DNA of 64,000 nucleotides from Bradyrhizobium zhanjiangense (GTDB taxonomy: Bacteria > Pseudomonadota > Alphaproteobacteria > Rhizobiales > Xanthobacteraceae), in NCBI RefSeq assembly GCF_004114935.1, contig NZ_CP022221.1, positions 4,113,001-4,177,000 of the forward strand, read 5' to 3'. Of this stretch, positions 54,473 to 64,000 are shown in pieces (position 1 is the first letter of the stretch; each line of letters begins with the position of its first letter). The translations under genes and the position numbers were made by a program. The notes under the pieces are model-generated. The model saw only the letters and a program-made list of their open reading frames with translations, was not told the DNA's origin and made no database searches.

Positions 54473-54539
54473 GCCATTGTCCGGCCGCGCGCCTGCGGCG
54501 TAAGGTTCAAGCCAATCGATCATACTCTGGGAGAGAAAC

Positions 54540-55307
54540 ATGACCTTGTTCGACATGAAGGGGAAAGTTGCGGTCATCACCGGCTCGACGCGCGGCATCG
54601 GGCTCGCGATCGCTGAGCGCATGGCCGAGCACGGCGCCAAGGTGGTGATCTCCTCGCGCAAGGCCGACGTTTGCGAGCAGGTGGCCAAGGGCATCAACGA
54701 CAGATTCGGCAAGGGCACCGCGGTCGCGATTGCCGCGAACATCTCGTCGAAAGAGAATCTGCAAAACCTCGTCGACGAGAGCAACCGCGCCTTCGGCAAG
54801 ATCGACGTGCTGGTCTGCAACGCCGCGTCGAATCCGTACTATGGTCCGCTCGCCGGCATCTCCGACGATCAGTTCAGAAAAATCCTCGACAACAACATCG
54901 TCGCTAACAATTGGCTGATCTCGATGGTGGTGCCGCAGATGATCGAGCGCAAGGACGGCTCGATCATCATCGTCTCGTCGATCGGCGGCCTCAAGGGCTC
55001 GACCATCCTTGGTGCTTACGCGATCTCGAAAGCCGCCGACATGCAGCTCGCGCGCAATCTCGCCTGCGAATACGGCAAGGACAATATCCGCGTGAACTGC
55101 ATCGCGCCCGGCCTGATCAAGACTGATTTCGCCAAGGCGCTGTGGGACAATCCGGAGAACCTGAAGGCCTCGACCTCGCGCTCGCCGCTCTTGCGCATCG
55201 GCATCCCCGACGAGATCGCGGGCGCGGCCGTGTTCCTCGGGTCGAAGGCCGGCGACTTCATGACCGGCCAGACCATGGTGATCGACGGCGGCGCGACGAT
55301 CAGTTGA
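54540..55307 (+). CDS. Short-chain dehydrogenase/reductase
   Basis: 255 residues. Seen: TGSTRGIGLAIAERM at 15-29, VCNAASNPYYGPL (Asn-Ala-Ala variant), catalytic YAISK after SSIGGL, and PGLIKTDFAKALW, then GQTMVIDGGATIS. The DHRS4-like N-terminus (MTLFDMKGKVAVITGSTRGI) and these motifs suggest a carbonyl or 3-ketoacyl reductase. GGGAGAG 6 bases upstream. Same strand as the phosphatase, 67 bases on, so probably one transcript. Confidence 0.86.
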   Translation: MTLFDMKGKVAVITGSTRGIGLAIAERMAEHGAKVVISSRKADVCEQVAKGINDRFGKGTAVAIAANISSKENLQNLVDESNRAFGKIDVLVCNAASNPYYGPLAGISDDQFRKILDNNIVANNWLISMVVPQMIERKDGSIIIVSSIGGLKGSTILGAYAISKAADMQLARNLACEYGKDNIRVNCIAPGLIKTDFAKALWDNPENLKASTSRSPLLRIGIPDEIAGAAVFLGSKAGDFMTGQTMVIDGGATIS

Positions 55308-55367
55308 GTGCTGGCGATTAGCTGACGCGCAGCTCGGGGAAGGGGCAAGCGCGTGCCCCACCATCGG

Positions 55368-55500
55368 TGTCATCGCCCGCCTTGTGCGCAATTGCGCACT
55401 GGGGCGGGCGATCCAGTATTCCAGAGGCCTTCGTCGAAGAGCTCGCTCTCACCACATCCGCCGCGGAGCACTGGATGCCCCGCCTTCGCGGGGCATGACA
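55368..55500. repeat. Palindromic intergenic repeat, type A (second copy)
   Basis: TGTCATCGCCCGCC at one end and GCGGGGCATGACA at the other, with GGGCGATCCAGTATTCCAGAGGC inside, related to 50423-50526. Lies between convergent genes and may terminate both. Confidence 0.65.
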
Positions 55501-55547
55501 GTGAGTGTGGGGAGGCAGCGTCGGCACCCGCGATACCAAGCTTCGCC

Positions 55548-56783
55548 TCACTCCACCGCGGCGTAAACCAGATCCCGCACCAGCGTGCGCGTGTAGTCGC
55601 GCTGGCCGGGACCTTGGCTCATGAACACGGCGAATAGGTCCTCCTTCGGATCGATCCAGAAGAACGTGCCCGCAATGCCGCTCCAGAAATACTGGCCGAC
55701 GCTGCCGGGGAAGGGCGCGATGCCCGGCTTGCGCCGCACGGCAAAGCCGAGGCCAAAACCGTGGCCGGGCGACAGCAGCGTGCCATTTGTGACAACGTGC
55801 GGGCCGAGATGATCGGACGCCATCAGCTCCAGCGTCTTGCGGCCGATGATCCTGTTGCCGTCGAGCGTGCCGCCATTGCGCAGCATCAGGCAGAAGCGGG
55901 CATAATCCATCGTGGTCGAGGCCAACCCGCCGCCGCCGGACTCCATCACCGGCTGTTCCAGCATGTTGAAGAGCGCGACCTTGTCACCGGTCCAGGGATC
56001 GGCCGCGAACGGTTCGGCGAGGCGGCCGGCATTGGCCGCGGCTGTCGCAAAACCGGTCTCGGCCATCTGCAACGGCGCGAGAATGCGCTCGGCGAGGTAC
56101 GCGCCGAGCGGCTTGCCGGTGACGACCTCGATGATGCGGCCGAGGATGTCGGTGGAGCGGCTGTAATTGAACTCGTCGCCGGGATGGCAGACCAGCGGGA
56201 AGCTCGCCACCAGCGCGGCGTGCTCGGCATTGGTGATCTTGCGGCTGCGGACGCGCGACTCCTGATAGAGCTTGTGCACGGGGCCGTCGCCCTGGTGCTC
56301 GTAGGTCAGGCCCGAGGTGTGACGGAGCAGGTCCTGCACCGTCATCGGCCGCTTGGGCGGAACCAGGTCCAGCTTGCCGCCGCTGACCACGCCGACCTTT
56401 TGGTCGGCGAACTCCGGAATGAACTTGGCGACCGCGTCGCTGAGAAGGAGATCGCCGTCCTCGACCAGCGCCATGATGCCGACCGAGACAATCGGCTTGG
56501 TCATCGAGAAGATCCGGAAGATCGAATCGCGCGCCATCGGTGCGGCACCCGTCGGGCTCTGCCGGCCCAGCGCCTCGAACCAGCCGATTTGGCCGCGGCG
56601 GGCCACCAGCACGGTGACGCCGGGAACAGTGCCCTTGTCGATCTCGCGCTTGAAGGCGTCCGACATGGCCTGGAGGCGGGGACGCGACAGCCCGAGCGTC
56701 TCGGGGCGGGCTTCCGGCAAAGGCGGGGTCTGCGGCGCGATCGTGGCCTGTGGGGCGGCTGAAGCGGTCGCTGTGGCGGTCAT
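55548..56783 (-). CDS. Serine hydrolase of the class C beta-lactamase/esterase (EstB-like) group
   Basis: 411 residues from the ATG at 56783; the longer frame to 56831 lacks support. Seen: the nucleophile motif SMTK (in IFRIFSMTKPIVSVG, Ser near residue 93), the Tyr-x-Ser/Asn element FNYSRSTDILG, and a C-terminal GSVGQYFWSGIAGTFFWIDP carrying the third active-site element. The Ala/Thr/Pro-rich first 30 residues are not a clear signal peptide, so it is probably cytoplasmic. Such enzymes are mostly carboxylesterases rather than resistance factors. Confidence 0.82.
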   Translation of the reverse strand: MTATATASAAPQATIAPQTPPLPEARPETLGLSRPRLQAMSDAFKREIDKGTVPGVTVLVARRGQIGWFEALGRQSPTGAAPMARDSIFRIFSMTKPIVSVGIMALVEDGDLLLSDAVAKFIPEFADQKVGVVSGGKLDLVPPKRPMTVQDLLRHTSGLTYEHQGDGPVHKLYQESRVRSRKITNAEHAALVASFPLVCHPGDEFNYSRSTDILGRIIEVVTGKPLGAYLAERILAPLQMAETGFATAAANAGRLAEPFAADPWTGDKVALFNMLEQPVMESGGGGLASTTMDYARFCLMLRNGGTLDGNRIIGRKTLELMASDHLGPHVVTNGTLLSPGHGFGLGFAVRRKPGIAPFPGSVGQYFWSGIAGTFFWIDPKEDLFAVFMSQGPGQRDYTRTLVRDLVYAAVE

Positions 56784-56933
56784 TGGCACTCCCGGTTGCT
56801 CTTGATTGTCGGGAATGGACTGTGGCCCCAAAACCCCGGCACAAACAAGCGAAGCTGGCGCGGTTCACCCTTGCAAACCGGCCGTCCCCTGTGCTTGAAA
56901 GCGGCCCTGATCCTAAAGCGACGCAGGGTCTGT

Positions 56934-57009
56934 AGGAGTGTAGCTCAATTGGTAGAGCACCGGTCTCCAAAACCGGGGGTCGCAGGTTCGAGCCCTGCCA
57001 CTCCTGCCA
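56934..57009 (+). tRNA. trnW: tRNA-Trp (anticodon CCA)
   Basis: 76 bases including an encoded CCA. Acceptor AGGAGTG pairs with CACTCCT; D-arm TAGCTCAATTGGTAGAGCA; anticodon loop CTCCAAA with anticodon CCA; T-arm GCAGGTTCGAGCCCTGC. The position just upstream of secE-nusG is the conserved one in proteobacteria. Confidence 0.97.
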
Positions 57010-57345
57010 GCTAATCCAGACAATTAGTCTACAGGCAGGACGGCGCCGGCCCTAAGAGGTTTCGTCGATCACGGCATGGGTAAGCCATTGATCCCGATGA
57101 GGGCCGCAGGCGGCGGCCACGCGTATCCCGGGCTCCCAATATCTTGACCTTTGGCCCCATCCGCAGTATCTACCCCGCACTCGCAGCCGGCCCGTTAGAC
57201 GCGGATTTCCGGCGCGGCTTTGAAATCCCCGAACAATCGAGCCCGGTTTCCGGCTCATCCTTCAGACGAGGGCTGGGCCAAAGGCGCCTGTTCGGATCCC
57301 TTCGAAATCAGTAGCCGTCTTGCGACGGACGTTGGACATCAAACG
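57010..57345 (+). other. tRNA-Trp to secE spacer
   Basis: No gene. Presumably holds the secE-nusG promoter unless transcription starts before the tRNA. I cannot assign -35/-10 elements with confidence. Confidence 0.5.
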
Positions 57346-57537
57346 ATGGCAGTCAGCCCGTTCAAGTTCTTGCAGGAAGTGCGCTCGGAGACCGCCAAGG
57401 TCACCTGGCCGACCCGTCGTGAGACCACCATCACCACCATCATGGTGTTCGTCATGGTCGCCGTGGCCTCGATCTTCTTTTTCGCATCCGACCAGATCAT
57501 CCGTTACCTCATCACTTTCCTTCTGGGCATCCACTGA
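57346..57537 (+). CDS. secE: Preprotein translocase subunit SecE
   Basis: 63 residues, the short single-helix form usual in alphaproteobacteria. Seen: FKFLQEVRSETAKVTWPTRR, the conserved cytoplasmic amphipathic region, then one transmembrane helix (IMVFVMVAVASIFFFASDQI). Stabilises SecY in the inner-membrane translocon. Its TGA overlaps the nusG ATG (TGATG at 57535-57539), so the two are translationally coupled. Confidence 0.96.
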   Translation: MAVSPFKFLQEVRSETAKVTWPTRRETTITTIMVFVMVAVASIFFFASDQIIRYLITFLLGIH

Positions 57538-58091
57538 TGGCAACAGCAACCGCTCAAGTGTCTGACAAGCGCTGGTACATCGTCCACGCCTATTCGAACT
57601 TCGAGAAGAAGGTCGCCGAATCGATCCGCGAGCAGGCCAAGCAACGCGGGCTCGAGGAGCTGTTCGAGCTGGTGCTGGTGCCGACCGAGAAGGTCACGGA
57701 AGTGCGCCGCGGTCGCAAGATCGACGCCGAACGCAAGTTTTTCCCCGGCTATGTGCTGGTGAAGATGAAGCTGACCGACGAGGCGTTCCATCTGATCAAG
57801 AACACGCCGAAAGTAACGGGATTCCTCGGCGCTGAAAACAAGCCGATGCCGATCTCGGAAGCCGAGGCCATGCGCATCCTGCATCAGGTGCAGGAGGGCG
57901 TGGAACGGCCGAAGGCGTCGGTTTCGTTCGAAATCGGCGAGAACGTGCGCGTGGCCGACGGCCCATTCGCCTCGTTCTCGGGGGTAGTCGAGGAAATCGA
58001 CGAGGCGCGCTCGCGCGTGAAGGTCGCGGTGTCGATCTTCGGCCGCGCCACGCCGGTCGAACTGGAATTCGGTCAGGTCGAGAAGGTCTGA
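57537..58091 (+). CDS. nusG: Transcription termination/antitermination factor NusG
   Basis: 184 residues. NGN domain (WYIVHAYSNFEKKVAESIRE ... FFPGYVLVKMKLTDEAF) then a C-terminal KOW domain (GENVRVADGPFASFSGVVEE, IFGRATPVELEFGQVEKV). Binds RNA polymerase clamp helices and links to Rho or ribosomal S10. Overlaps secE start-to-stop; rplK follows after 129 bases. Confidence 0.97.
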   Translation: MATATAQVSDKRWYIVHAYSNFEKKVAESIREQAKQRGLEELFELVLVPTEKVTEVRRGRKIDAERKFFPGYVLVKMKLTDEAFHLIKNTPKVTGFLGAENKPMPISEAEAMRILHQVQEGVERPKASVSFEIGENVRVADGPFASFSGVVEEIDEARSRVKVAVSIFGRATPVELEFGQVEKV

Positions 58092-58220
58092 CCGGGTACG
58101 CGTGAGACTTCGGTCTTGCGCAGCAAGAGGCCGTGGGAGGGCGAGGGCGGTTGCCAGCCGCATCCGACCCAGACCACGAACCTGAAACCGCCGGCCATGC
58201 CGGCACAACAGGAGTGATAC

Positions 58221-58649
58221 ATGGCAAAGAAAGTGACCGGATACCTGAAGCTTCAGGTCCCGGCCGGCGCGGCGAATCCTTCGCCCCCGATCGGTCCCGC
58301 GCTCGGTCAGCGCGGTCTCAACATCATGGAGTTCTGCAAGGCGTTCAACGCGCAGACCCAGAAGGAAGAGAAGAACACCCCGATCCCGGTGATCATCACC
58401 ATCTATGCGGACCGTTCCTTCACCTTCGAGATGAAGACGCCGCCGATGTCCTACTTCCTCAAGCAGGCTGCCAAGATCCAGTCCGGCTCGAAGGCGCCGG
58501 GCCGCGACAAGGCCGGCAAGGTGACCAAGGCGCAGGTGCGCGAGATCGCCGAGAAGAAGATGAAGGACTTGAATTGCGACAGCATCGAATCGGCCATGAA
58601 GATGGTCGAGGGCTCCGCCCGTTCGATGGGTCTGGAAGTTGCGGGGTAA
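58221..58649 (+). CDS. rplK: 50S ribosomal protein L11
   Basis: 142 residues, the usual length. Seen: [55 protein letters not shown] and SARSMGLEV at the end. Forms the GTPase-associated centre with 23S rRNA. AGGAG before the ATG. Only 6 bases separate its stop from rplA. The 129-base spacer from nusG may hold the L1 autoregulatory site known from other bacteria. Confidence 0.97.
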   Translation: MAKKVTGYLKLQVPAGAANPSPPIGPALGQRGLNIMEFCKAFNAQTQKEEKNTPIPVIITIYADRSFTFEMKTPPMSYFLKQAAKIQSGSKAPGRDKAGKVTKAQVREIAEKKMKDLNCDSIESAMKMVEGSARSMGLEVAG

Positions 58650-58655
58650 GCGGTC

Positions 58656-59348
58656 ATGGCAATCGGAAAGCGTTTGAACAAAGCCCGCGAAGGCATTGAC
58701 CGCGAAAAGCTTTACCCGCTCGCGGACGCCATCAAGATGGTCAAGGAGCGCGCGAAAGCGAAGTTCGACGAGACCATCGAGGTCGCGATCAATCTCGGCG
58801 TCGATCCGCGTCACGCCGATCAGATGGTCCGCGGCGTCGTGACCCTGCCGAATGGCACCGGCCGTACGCTCCGCGTCGGCGTGTTCGCCCGTGGCGCCAA
58901 GGCCGATGAGGCCAAGGCTGCGGGTGCTGACGTCGTCGGCGCCGAGGACCTGGTTGAGAAGGTGCAGAATGGCTCGATCGATTTCGACCGCTGCATCGCC
59001 ACCCCCGACATGATGCCCCTGGTCGGCCGTCTCGGTAAGGTGCTCGGCCCGCGCGGCCTGATGCCGAACCCGAAGATCGGCACCGTGACCATGGACGTCA
59101 CCGGCGCGGTGAAGGGTGCCAAGGGCGGCTCGGTCGAGTTCCGCGTCGAGAAGGCCGGCATCCTGCAGGCCGGCGTCGGCAAGGCCTCGTTCTCCGAGGA
59201 GAAGCTGGTCGAGAACATCAAGGCCCTGGCAGACGCCGTCTCCAAGGCCAAGCCGGCCGGCTCCAAGGGCACCTACATCCAGCGCGTGGCGGTGTCCTCC
59301 ACGATGGGCCCCGGCGTGAAGGTCGAGCCGGGCACCATCCTCGGCTAA
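58656..59348 (+). CDS. rplA: 50S ribosomal protein L1
   Basis: 230 residues. Seen: [73 protein letters not shown] and the C-terminal [15 protein letters not shown]. Builds the L1 stalk and typically represses its own operon. A strong intrinsic terminator follows, so the rplKA transcript probably ends here. Confidence 0.97.
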   Translation: MAIGKRLNKAREGIDREKLYPLADAIKMVKERAKAKFDETIEVAINLGVDPRHADQMVRGVVTLPNGTGRTLRVGVFARGAKADEAKAAGADVVGAEDLVEKVQNGSIDFDRCIATPDMMPLVGRLGKVLGPRGLMPNPKIGTVTMDVTGAVKGAKGGSVEFRVEKAGILQAGVGKASFSEEKLVENIKALADAVSKAKPAGSKGTYIQRVAVSSTMGPGVKVEPGTILG

Positions 59349-59370
59349 GGTTCAAATATAGCATGAGGTG

Positions 59371-59402
59371 AGGGGCGGAATTGGGCAACCGATTCCGCCC
59401 CT
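59371..59402 (+). terminator. Hairpin terminator after rplA
   Basis: AGGGGCGGAAT (59371-59381) pairs perfectly with ATTCCGCCCCT (59392-59402) across a 10-base loop. The following CGTCGTTTG is only moderately T-rich. Separates rplKA from the dehydrogenase gene. Confidence 0.8.
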
Positions 59403-59438
59403 CGTCGTTTGTGACCGCGTTCACCGGAAACAAGAACG

Positions 59439-60392
59439 ATGGCTGACAAGGTCCTGATCTACTCCCGCTTTCCCAAGACGATGATGGTGCGCTTCGCCGA
59501 ACGGTTCGAGCTGCTCGACACTGGTGGCAAGCCCGCGCGTGAGGTGTTTTCGGCGGATGAACTAGGCGGCATCCGCGCGATCCTCACCGCAGGCGGCACG
59601 CCGCTGGGGGCCGACGCGATGGACCTGTTTCCGAAGCTTGGCGCCATCATCTGCTACGGCACCGGTTATGACGGCGTCGACCTGAAGGCGGCCGCCGTGC
59701 GCAACATCGCGGTCGGCCACAGTCCGGGTGCCAACGCGGCCTCCGTCGCCGACATCGCGATGACCCTGATGCTGGCGACGACGCGGCGGATCCTGGTTGC
59801 CGACCAGTATGTCCGTAGCGGCGATTGGGCGGCGTCAAAACCCTCGCCAATGATGCGGCCACAGGCCGGCATGCCCGGCCGCCGCATCGGCGTCTACGGC
59901 ATGGGCGAGATCGGCCGCAAGATCGCGGCGCGCTGCGCGGCCTTCGAGAGCGAGGTCGGCTATTTCAGCCGCACCAGATACGATCTGCCCTATCAATATT
60001 TCCCGTCGCTGGAGGCGCTGGCCGACTGGTGCGGCGTCCTGATGATTGCGGTCCGGGCGGGGGCCGAGACCCAGCATGTCGTCAATGCCGATATCCTCAG
60101 GCGTCTCGGCGCGGACGGCTATGTCGTCAACATCTCCCGCGGCTCGGTGATCGACGAGCAGGCCCTGGTCGCCGCGCTTACCGACAAGACCATCGCCGGC
60201 GCCGGCCTCGACGTCTACGAAAGGGAACCGCACGCGCCCGATGCGCTGACCGCGCTCCCCAATGTGGTGCTTGCCCCGCATATTGGTGGCCACACCCTCG
60301 AATCGCACGTCGCTATGCAAAATTGCGTCCTGGCGAACCTCAGCGCGTTCTTCGAGGGCAAGCCGCTGCCTCATGAGGTCAAAAAGGCCTGA
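59439..60392 (+). CDS. D-isomer-specific 2-hydroxyacid dehydrogenase
   Basis: 317 residues, NAD(P)-dependent interconversion of a 2-oxo acid and its D-hydroxy form. Seen: nucleotide-binding GRRIGVYGMGEIGRKIAARC near 150-168, catalytic Arg in NISRGSVIDEQALVAAL, Glu in LDVYEREPHAPDAL and His in VLAPHIGGHTLESH. A glyoxylate/hydroxypyruvate-reductase-like enzyme is likely. It sits between rplA and rplJ on the same strand, bounded upstream by a terminator, and has no evident link to translation. Confidence 0.87.
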   Translation: MADKVLIYSRFPKTMMVRFAERFELLDTGGKPAREVFSADELGGIRAILTAGGTPLGADAMDLFPKLGAIICYGTGYDGVDLKAAAVRNIAVGHSPGANAASVADIAMTLMLATTRRILVADQYVRSGDWAASKPSPMMRPQAGMPGRRIGVYGMGEIGRKIAARCAAFESEVGYFSRTRYDLPYQYFPSLEALADWCGVLMIAVRAGAETQHVVNADILRRLGADGYVVNISRGSVIDEQALVAALTDKTIAGAGLDVYEREPHAPDALTALPNVVLAPHIGGHTLESHVAMQNCVLANLSAFFEGKPLPHEVKKA

Positions 60393-60974
60393 ATCGGCCC
60401 TTGTCGGCTCGCCTCAGGCCCAGCCGGCAACGGATTGGAACTGGTGTGAATTTTGCTCTTGGCAAGCCGGCTCCGAGCGGTTAAAGAACCGCTTCCGGAC
60501 GTTCCGGCCTCGGCTGGCGCGTTCGTGCACGCATTCCGAAAACCGACGCAACAGGAGATCATTCCTTTCCAGGCCGTCCGCAAGGATTTGCCCGGAAAAA
60601 GGAAGGGGACCTTGTCACTTGGTGGAATGCGGGCAGAGGTCGGGCGGTTCGCCGGCTGACCTTGTCCTGTCCAAGACTGCAGGCGCCCGGGGGGAATTTC
60701 GATTTCTCAATGGCTTAATCGCATGGCCTGCATAGACGGGTGAAGACCGGATTTCACTTCGCACCCAGCTTTAGGGGCTGGCTTCGCGAAACGGGTCTGG
60801 TTCGGACCTCGACACGCCGTGGGCCTCATGGGCTCGCGGAGGGCAGGCTTGAATTGTCGTCTTGCCCGGCGTGTCCGATGGGTTTTGGCCCGGAGGTTCA
60901 GGTTTGGGCGGGACGATGGGTGCAACCCGGCGGTCCCGCTTCTCGCGATGACCGCCAACCGGAGAGAGCTTGCT
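60393..60974 (+). other. Upstream/leader region of rplJ-rplL
   Basis: 582 bases without a supported gene. In many bacteria the L10-L12 complex represses its own mRNA through a structured leader here; several GC-rich inverted repeats are present (for example around CCGGACGTTCCGG at 60494-60506) but I cannot fold a specific L10 leader by eye. GGAGAG at 60961-60966 is the rplJ ribosome binding site. Confidence 0.45.
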
Positions 60975-61493
60975 GTGGAACGAGCGGCAAAAAAGGAAGC
61001 GGTCGAACAGCTCAATGAGGTCTTCAAGACCACGGGCGTCGCGATCGTTGCTCAATATTCCGGCCTCACCGTTGCCCAGATGCAGAAGCTGCGCACGCAG
61101 ATGAAGCAGGCTGGCGCCTCGGTGAAGGTCTCGAAGAACCGTCTCGCCAAAATTGCTCTTGAAGGCACTGACGTCGTTGCCATTGGCCCCATGCTGAAGG
61201 GGCCGACCGTGATCGCGACTTCCAACGATCCGGTAGCGGCGCCGAAGGTCGCCATCGAATTCGCCAAGGCGAACGAAAAGTTCGTCATCATCGGCGGCTC
61301 GATGGGCAAGACCGTCCTGAATGTCGACGGGGTGAAGGCGCTTGCCTCACTGCCGTCGCTTGACGAACTGCGCGGCAAGATCGTCGGCCTCATCGTGGCC
61401 CCGGCGACCAAGCTCGCTCAGCTCGCCAACGCGCCCGCGGGCAAGCTCGCGCGCGTCATCCAGGCTCATGCCTCAAAGGGCGAAGCGGCCTGA
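60975..61493 (+). CDS. rplJ: 50S ribosomal protein L10
   Basis: 172 residues from the GTG at 60975, the normal size for alphaproteobacteria, with GGAGAG 8 bases upstream; an ATG at 60948 would add nine residues not typical of the family. Seen: [48 protein letters not shown] and a helical C-terminus that binds L7/L12 dimers. Followed after 54 bases by rplL. Confidence 0.94.
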   Translation: MERAAKKEAVEQLNEVFKTTGVAIVAQYSGLTVAQMQKLRTQMKQAGASVKVSKNRLAKIALEGTDVVAIGPMLKGPTVIATSNDPVAAPKVAIEFAKANEKFVIIGGSMGKTVLNVDGVKALASLPSLDELRGKIVGLIVAPATKLAQLANAPAGKLARVIQAHASKGEAA

Positions 61494-61547
61494 CGCCCTT
61501 CGCAAAACTCAAACCCGAACCAGACTTACACCTAAGGAAACTGAACA

Positions 61548-61925
61548 ATGGCTGACTTGCAGAAGATCGTTGACGACCTCTCGAGCCTCACCGTGCTCGA
61601 AGCTGCCGAACTCGCGAAGCTCCTCGAAGAGAAGTGGGGCGTTTCGGCTGCCGCGGCTGTTGCCGTGGCCGGCCCGGCTGCTGGCGGCGGCGCTGCCGCT
61701 CCGGCTGAAGAGAAGACCGAGTTCACGGTCGTTCTCGCCAGCGCCGGCGACAAGAAGATCGAGGTGATCAAGGAAGTCCGCGCCATCACCGGTCTCGGCC
61801 TGAAGGAAGCAAAGGACCTCGTCGAGGGTGCTCCGAAGCCGCTGAAGGAAGGCGTGAACAAGGAAGAAGCCGAGAAGATCAAGGCGCAGATCGAGAAGGC
61901 TGGCGCCAAGGTCGAGCTCAAGTAA
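61548..61925 (+). CDS. rplL: 50S ribosomal protein L7/L12
   Basis: 125 residues. N-terminal dimerisation domain ([20 protein letters not shown]), an Ala-rich hinge (about 40-52, [12 protein letters not shown]) and the C-terminal factor-binding domain ([40 protein letters not shown]). Recruits translation GTPases. The stop codon lies inside a perfect hairpin at 61921-61938. Confidence 0.97.
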   Translation: MADLQKIVDDLSSLTVLEAAELAKLLEEKWGVSAAAAVAVAGPAAGGGAAAPAEEKTEFTVVLASAGDKKIEVIKEVRAITGLGLKEAKDLVEGAPKPLKEGVNKEEAEKIKAQIEKAGAKVELK

Positions 61926-61938
61926 GCGGAAGCTTACT
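61921..61938 (+). other. Perfect hairpin spanning the rplL stop codon
   Basis: AGTAAGC and GCTTACT pair fully around a GGAA (GNRA-type) loop and include the TAA stop. A second GC-rich stem follows at about 61947-61972. These may be attenuation or RNA-processing elements between rplL and rpoB. Confidence 0.5.
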
Positions 61939-62410
61939 GGCGAGGTCTCGGGCGAGCATTGGCGCGCCCGGGATCTTGGTCCGCCCCTCATCGAAGGGGT
62001 GGGCCGGATGCAAAAGGCGTGCGACGGAACGTGCCGGCGCAGGCCGAACACGAAAAAGTGTGGGGATTTGAGGGTTTACCCCTCGAATCTCCATTATTGT
62101 CGCCCCATATCGGGTCGGCAGCACGAAAGCGCGGTGGGCAGGGATGCCGGATTTCCCTGTAAGCCGTTGGGAGAGCAGGCTATTTCGGGCTTTTGCAGTC
62201 CGTGAAGACGATCGTTGTGACGGGCGGGCGCGCTTCTGCGCCCCGCGCGTCGTTTTGCGTTTTGAAGGTCTGAAGAACAGATTCAGGACATTCCCGCCTG
62301 AAACTGAGCTTCCGGCCCCCAAGACGGGTTCGAAAAATTCAACCCGGGGAGCGGTGGCAGCCGCGTTCCGGACGGCGCGCCCAGAGCGGGCGACGAAATG
62401 AGAGGCCACG
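61939..62410 (+). other. rplL-rpoB intergenic region
   Basis: About 470 bases without a supported gene. Long untranslated spacers here, with partial termination and processing sites, are usual in proteobacteria. I see no confident promoter. Confidence 0.5.

Positions 62411-64000
<1,590 letters not shown>

Noticed and set aside
57504..58814. 436-codon minus-strand frame opposite nusG/rplK
   Set aside because: Antisense of certain ribosomal and nusG genes.

Overview
The window reads as chromosome of a high-GC alphaproteobacterium, most likely Bradyrhizobium or a close relative. The signs are the tRNA-Trp-secE-nusG-rplK-rplA ... rplJ-rplL-rpoB order, rhizobial-looking protein sequences, and intergenic palindromic repeats of a kind I associate with Bradyrhizobium. 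All family calls come from reading residues and motifs; no database search was run.

There are two very different halves. Positions 1 to about 33.9 kb look like a decaying genomic island. An intact-looking saccharide operon (1.76-10.64 kb) encodes a UDP-glucuronate decarboxylase, a frameshifted UDP-glucose 4-epimerase, a family 2 glycosyltransferase, a three-domain fusion (glycosyltransferase + NodS-like methyltransferase + NodB-like deacetylase), a second glycosyltransferase and an ABC exporter. Every junction in it is an ATGA overlap. Around it lie remnants: a VCBS-type adhesin, a response regulator, a PD-(D/E)XK nuclease, a tyrosine integrase stopped by one codon, Ku, two sensor kinases, a family 4 glycosyltransferase and an IS110-type transposase tail. 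Surviving genes include a zinc-ribbon/nucleotidyl-cyclase/ATPase/TPR protein, an MFS carrier, a DUF3833 protein, a small ATP-dependent DNA ligase and many tiny secreted or single-helix proteins. A 320-bp unit with a tiny gene is present twice in inverted orientation (20.1 and 25.0 kb).

The island appears to end at a 3' fragment of tRNA-Gly(TCC) at 33876-33926, next to a two-gene unit whose first product resembles an integrase arm-binding domain.

From 34 kb on, genes are intact and tightly packed. A LysR regulator diverges from a DctA-type carrier followed by ureidoglycolate lyase and ureidoglycine aminohydrolase (ureide catabolism). Next come a DUF2231/sorbosone-dehydrogenase pair, then two MFS carriers, a BKACE enzyme and a CaiB-type CoA-transferase (a probable keto-acid or carnitine-like degradation set). 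A TetR regulator diverges from an acyl-CoA dehydrogenase and an APH-type kinase that together match the two halves of human ACAD11, followed by ArgE-type deacetylase, two SDRs, a histidine phosphatase and a beta-lactamase-fold esterase. Several repeat elements fill 46.7-47.0, 50.4-52.9 and 55.4 kb.

The last 7 kb is the core transcription/translation cluster. A 2-hydroxyacid dehydrogenase gene sits between rplA and rplJ, and rpoB runs off the window end inside the rifampicin region.
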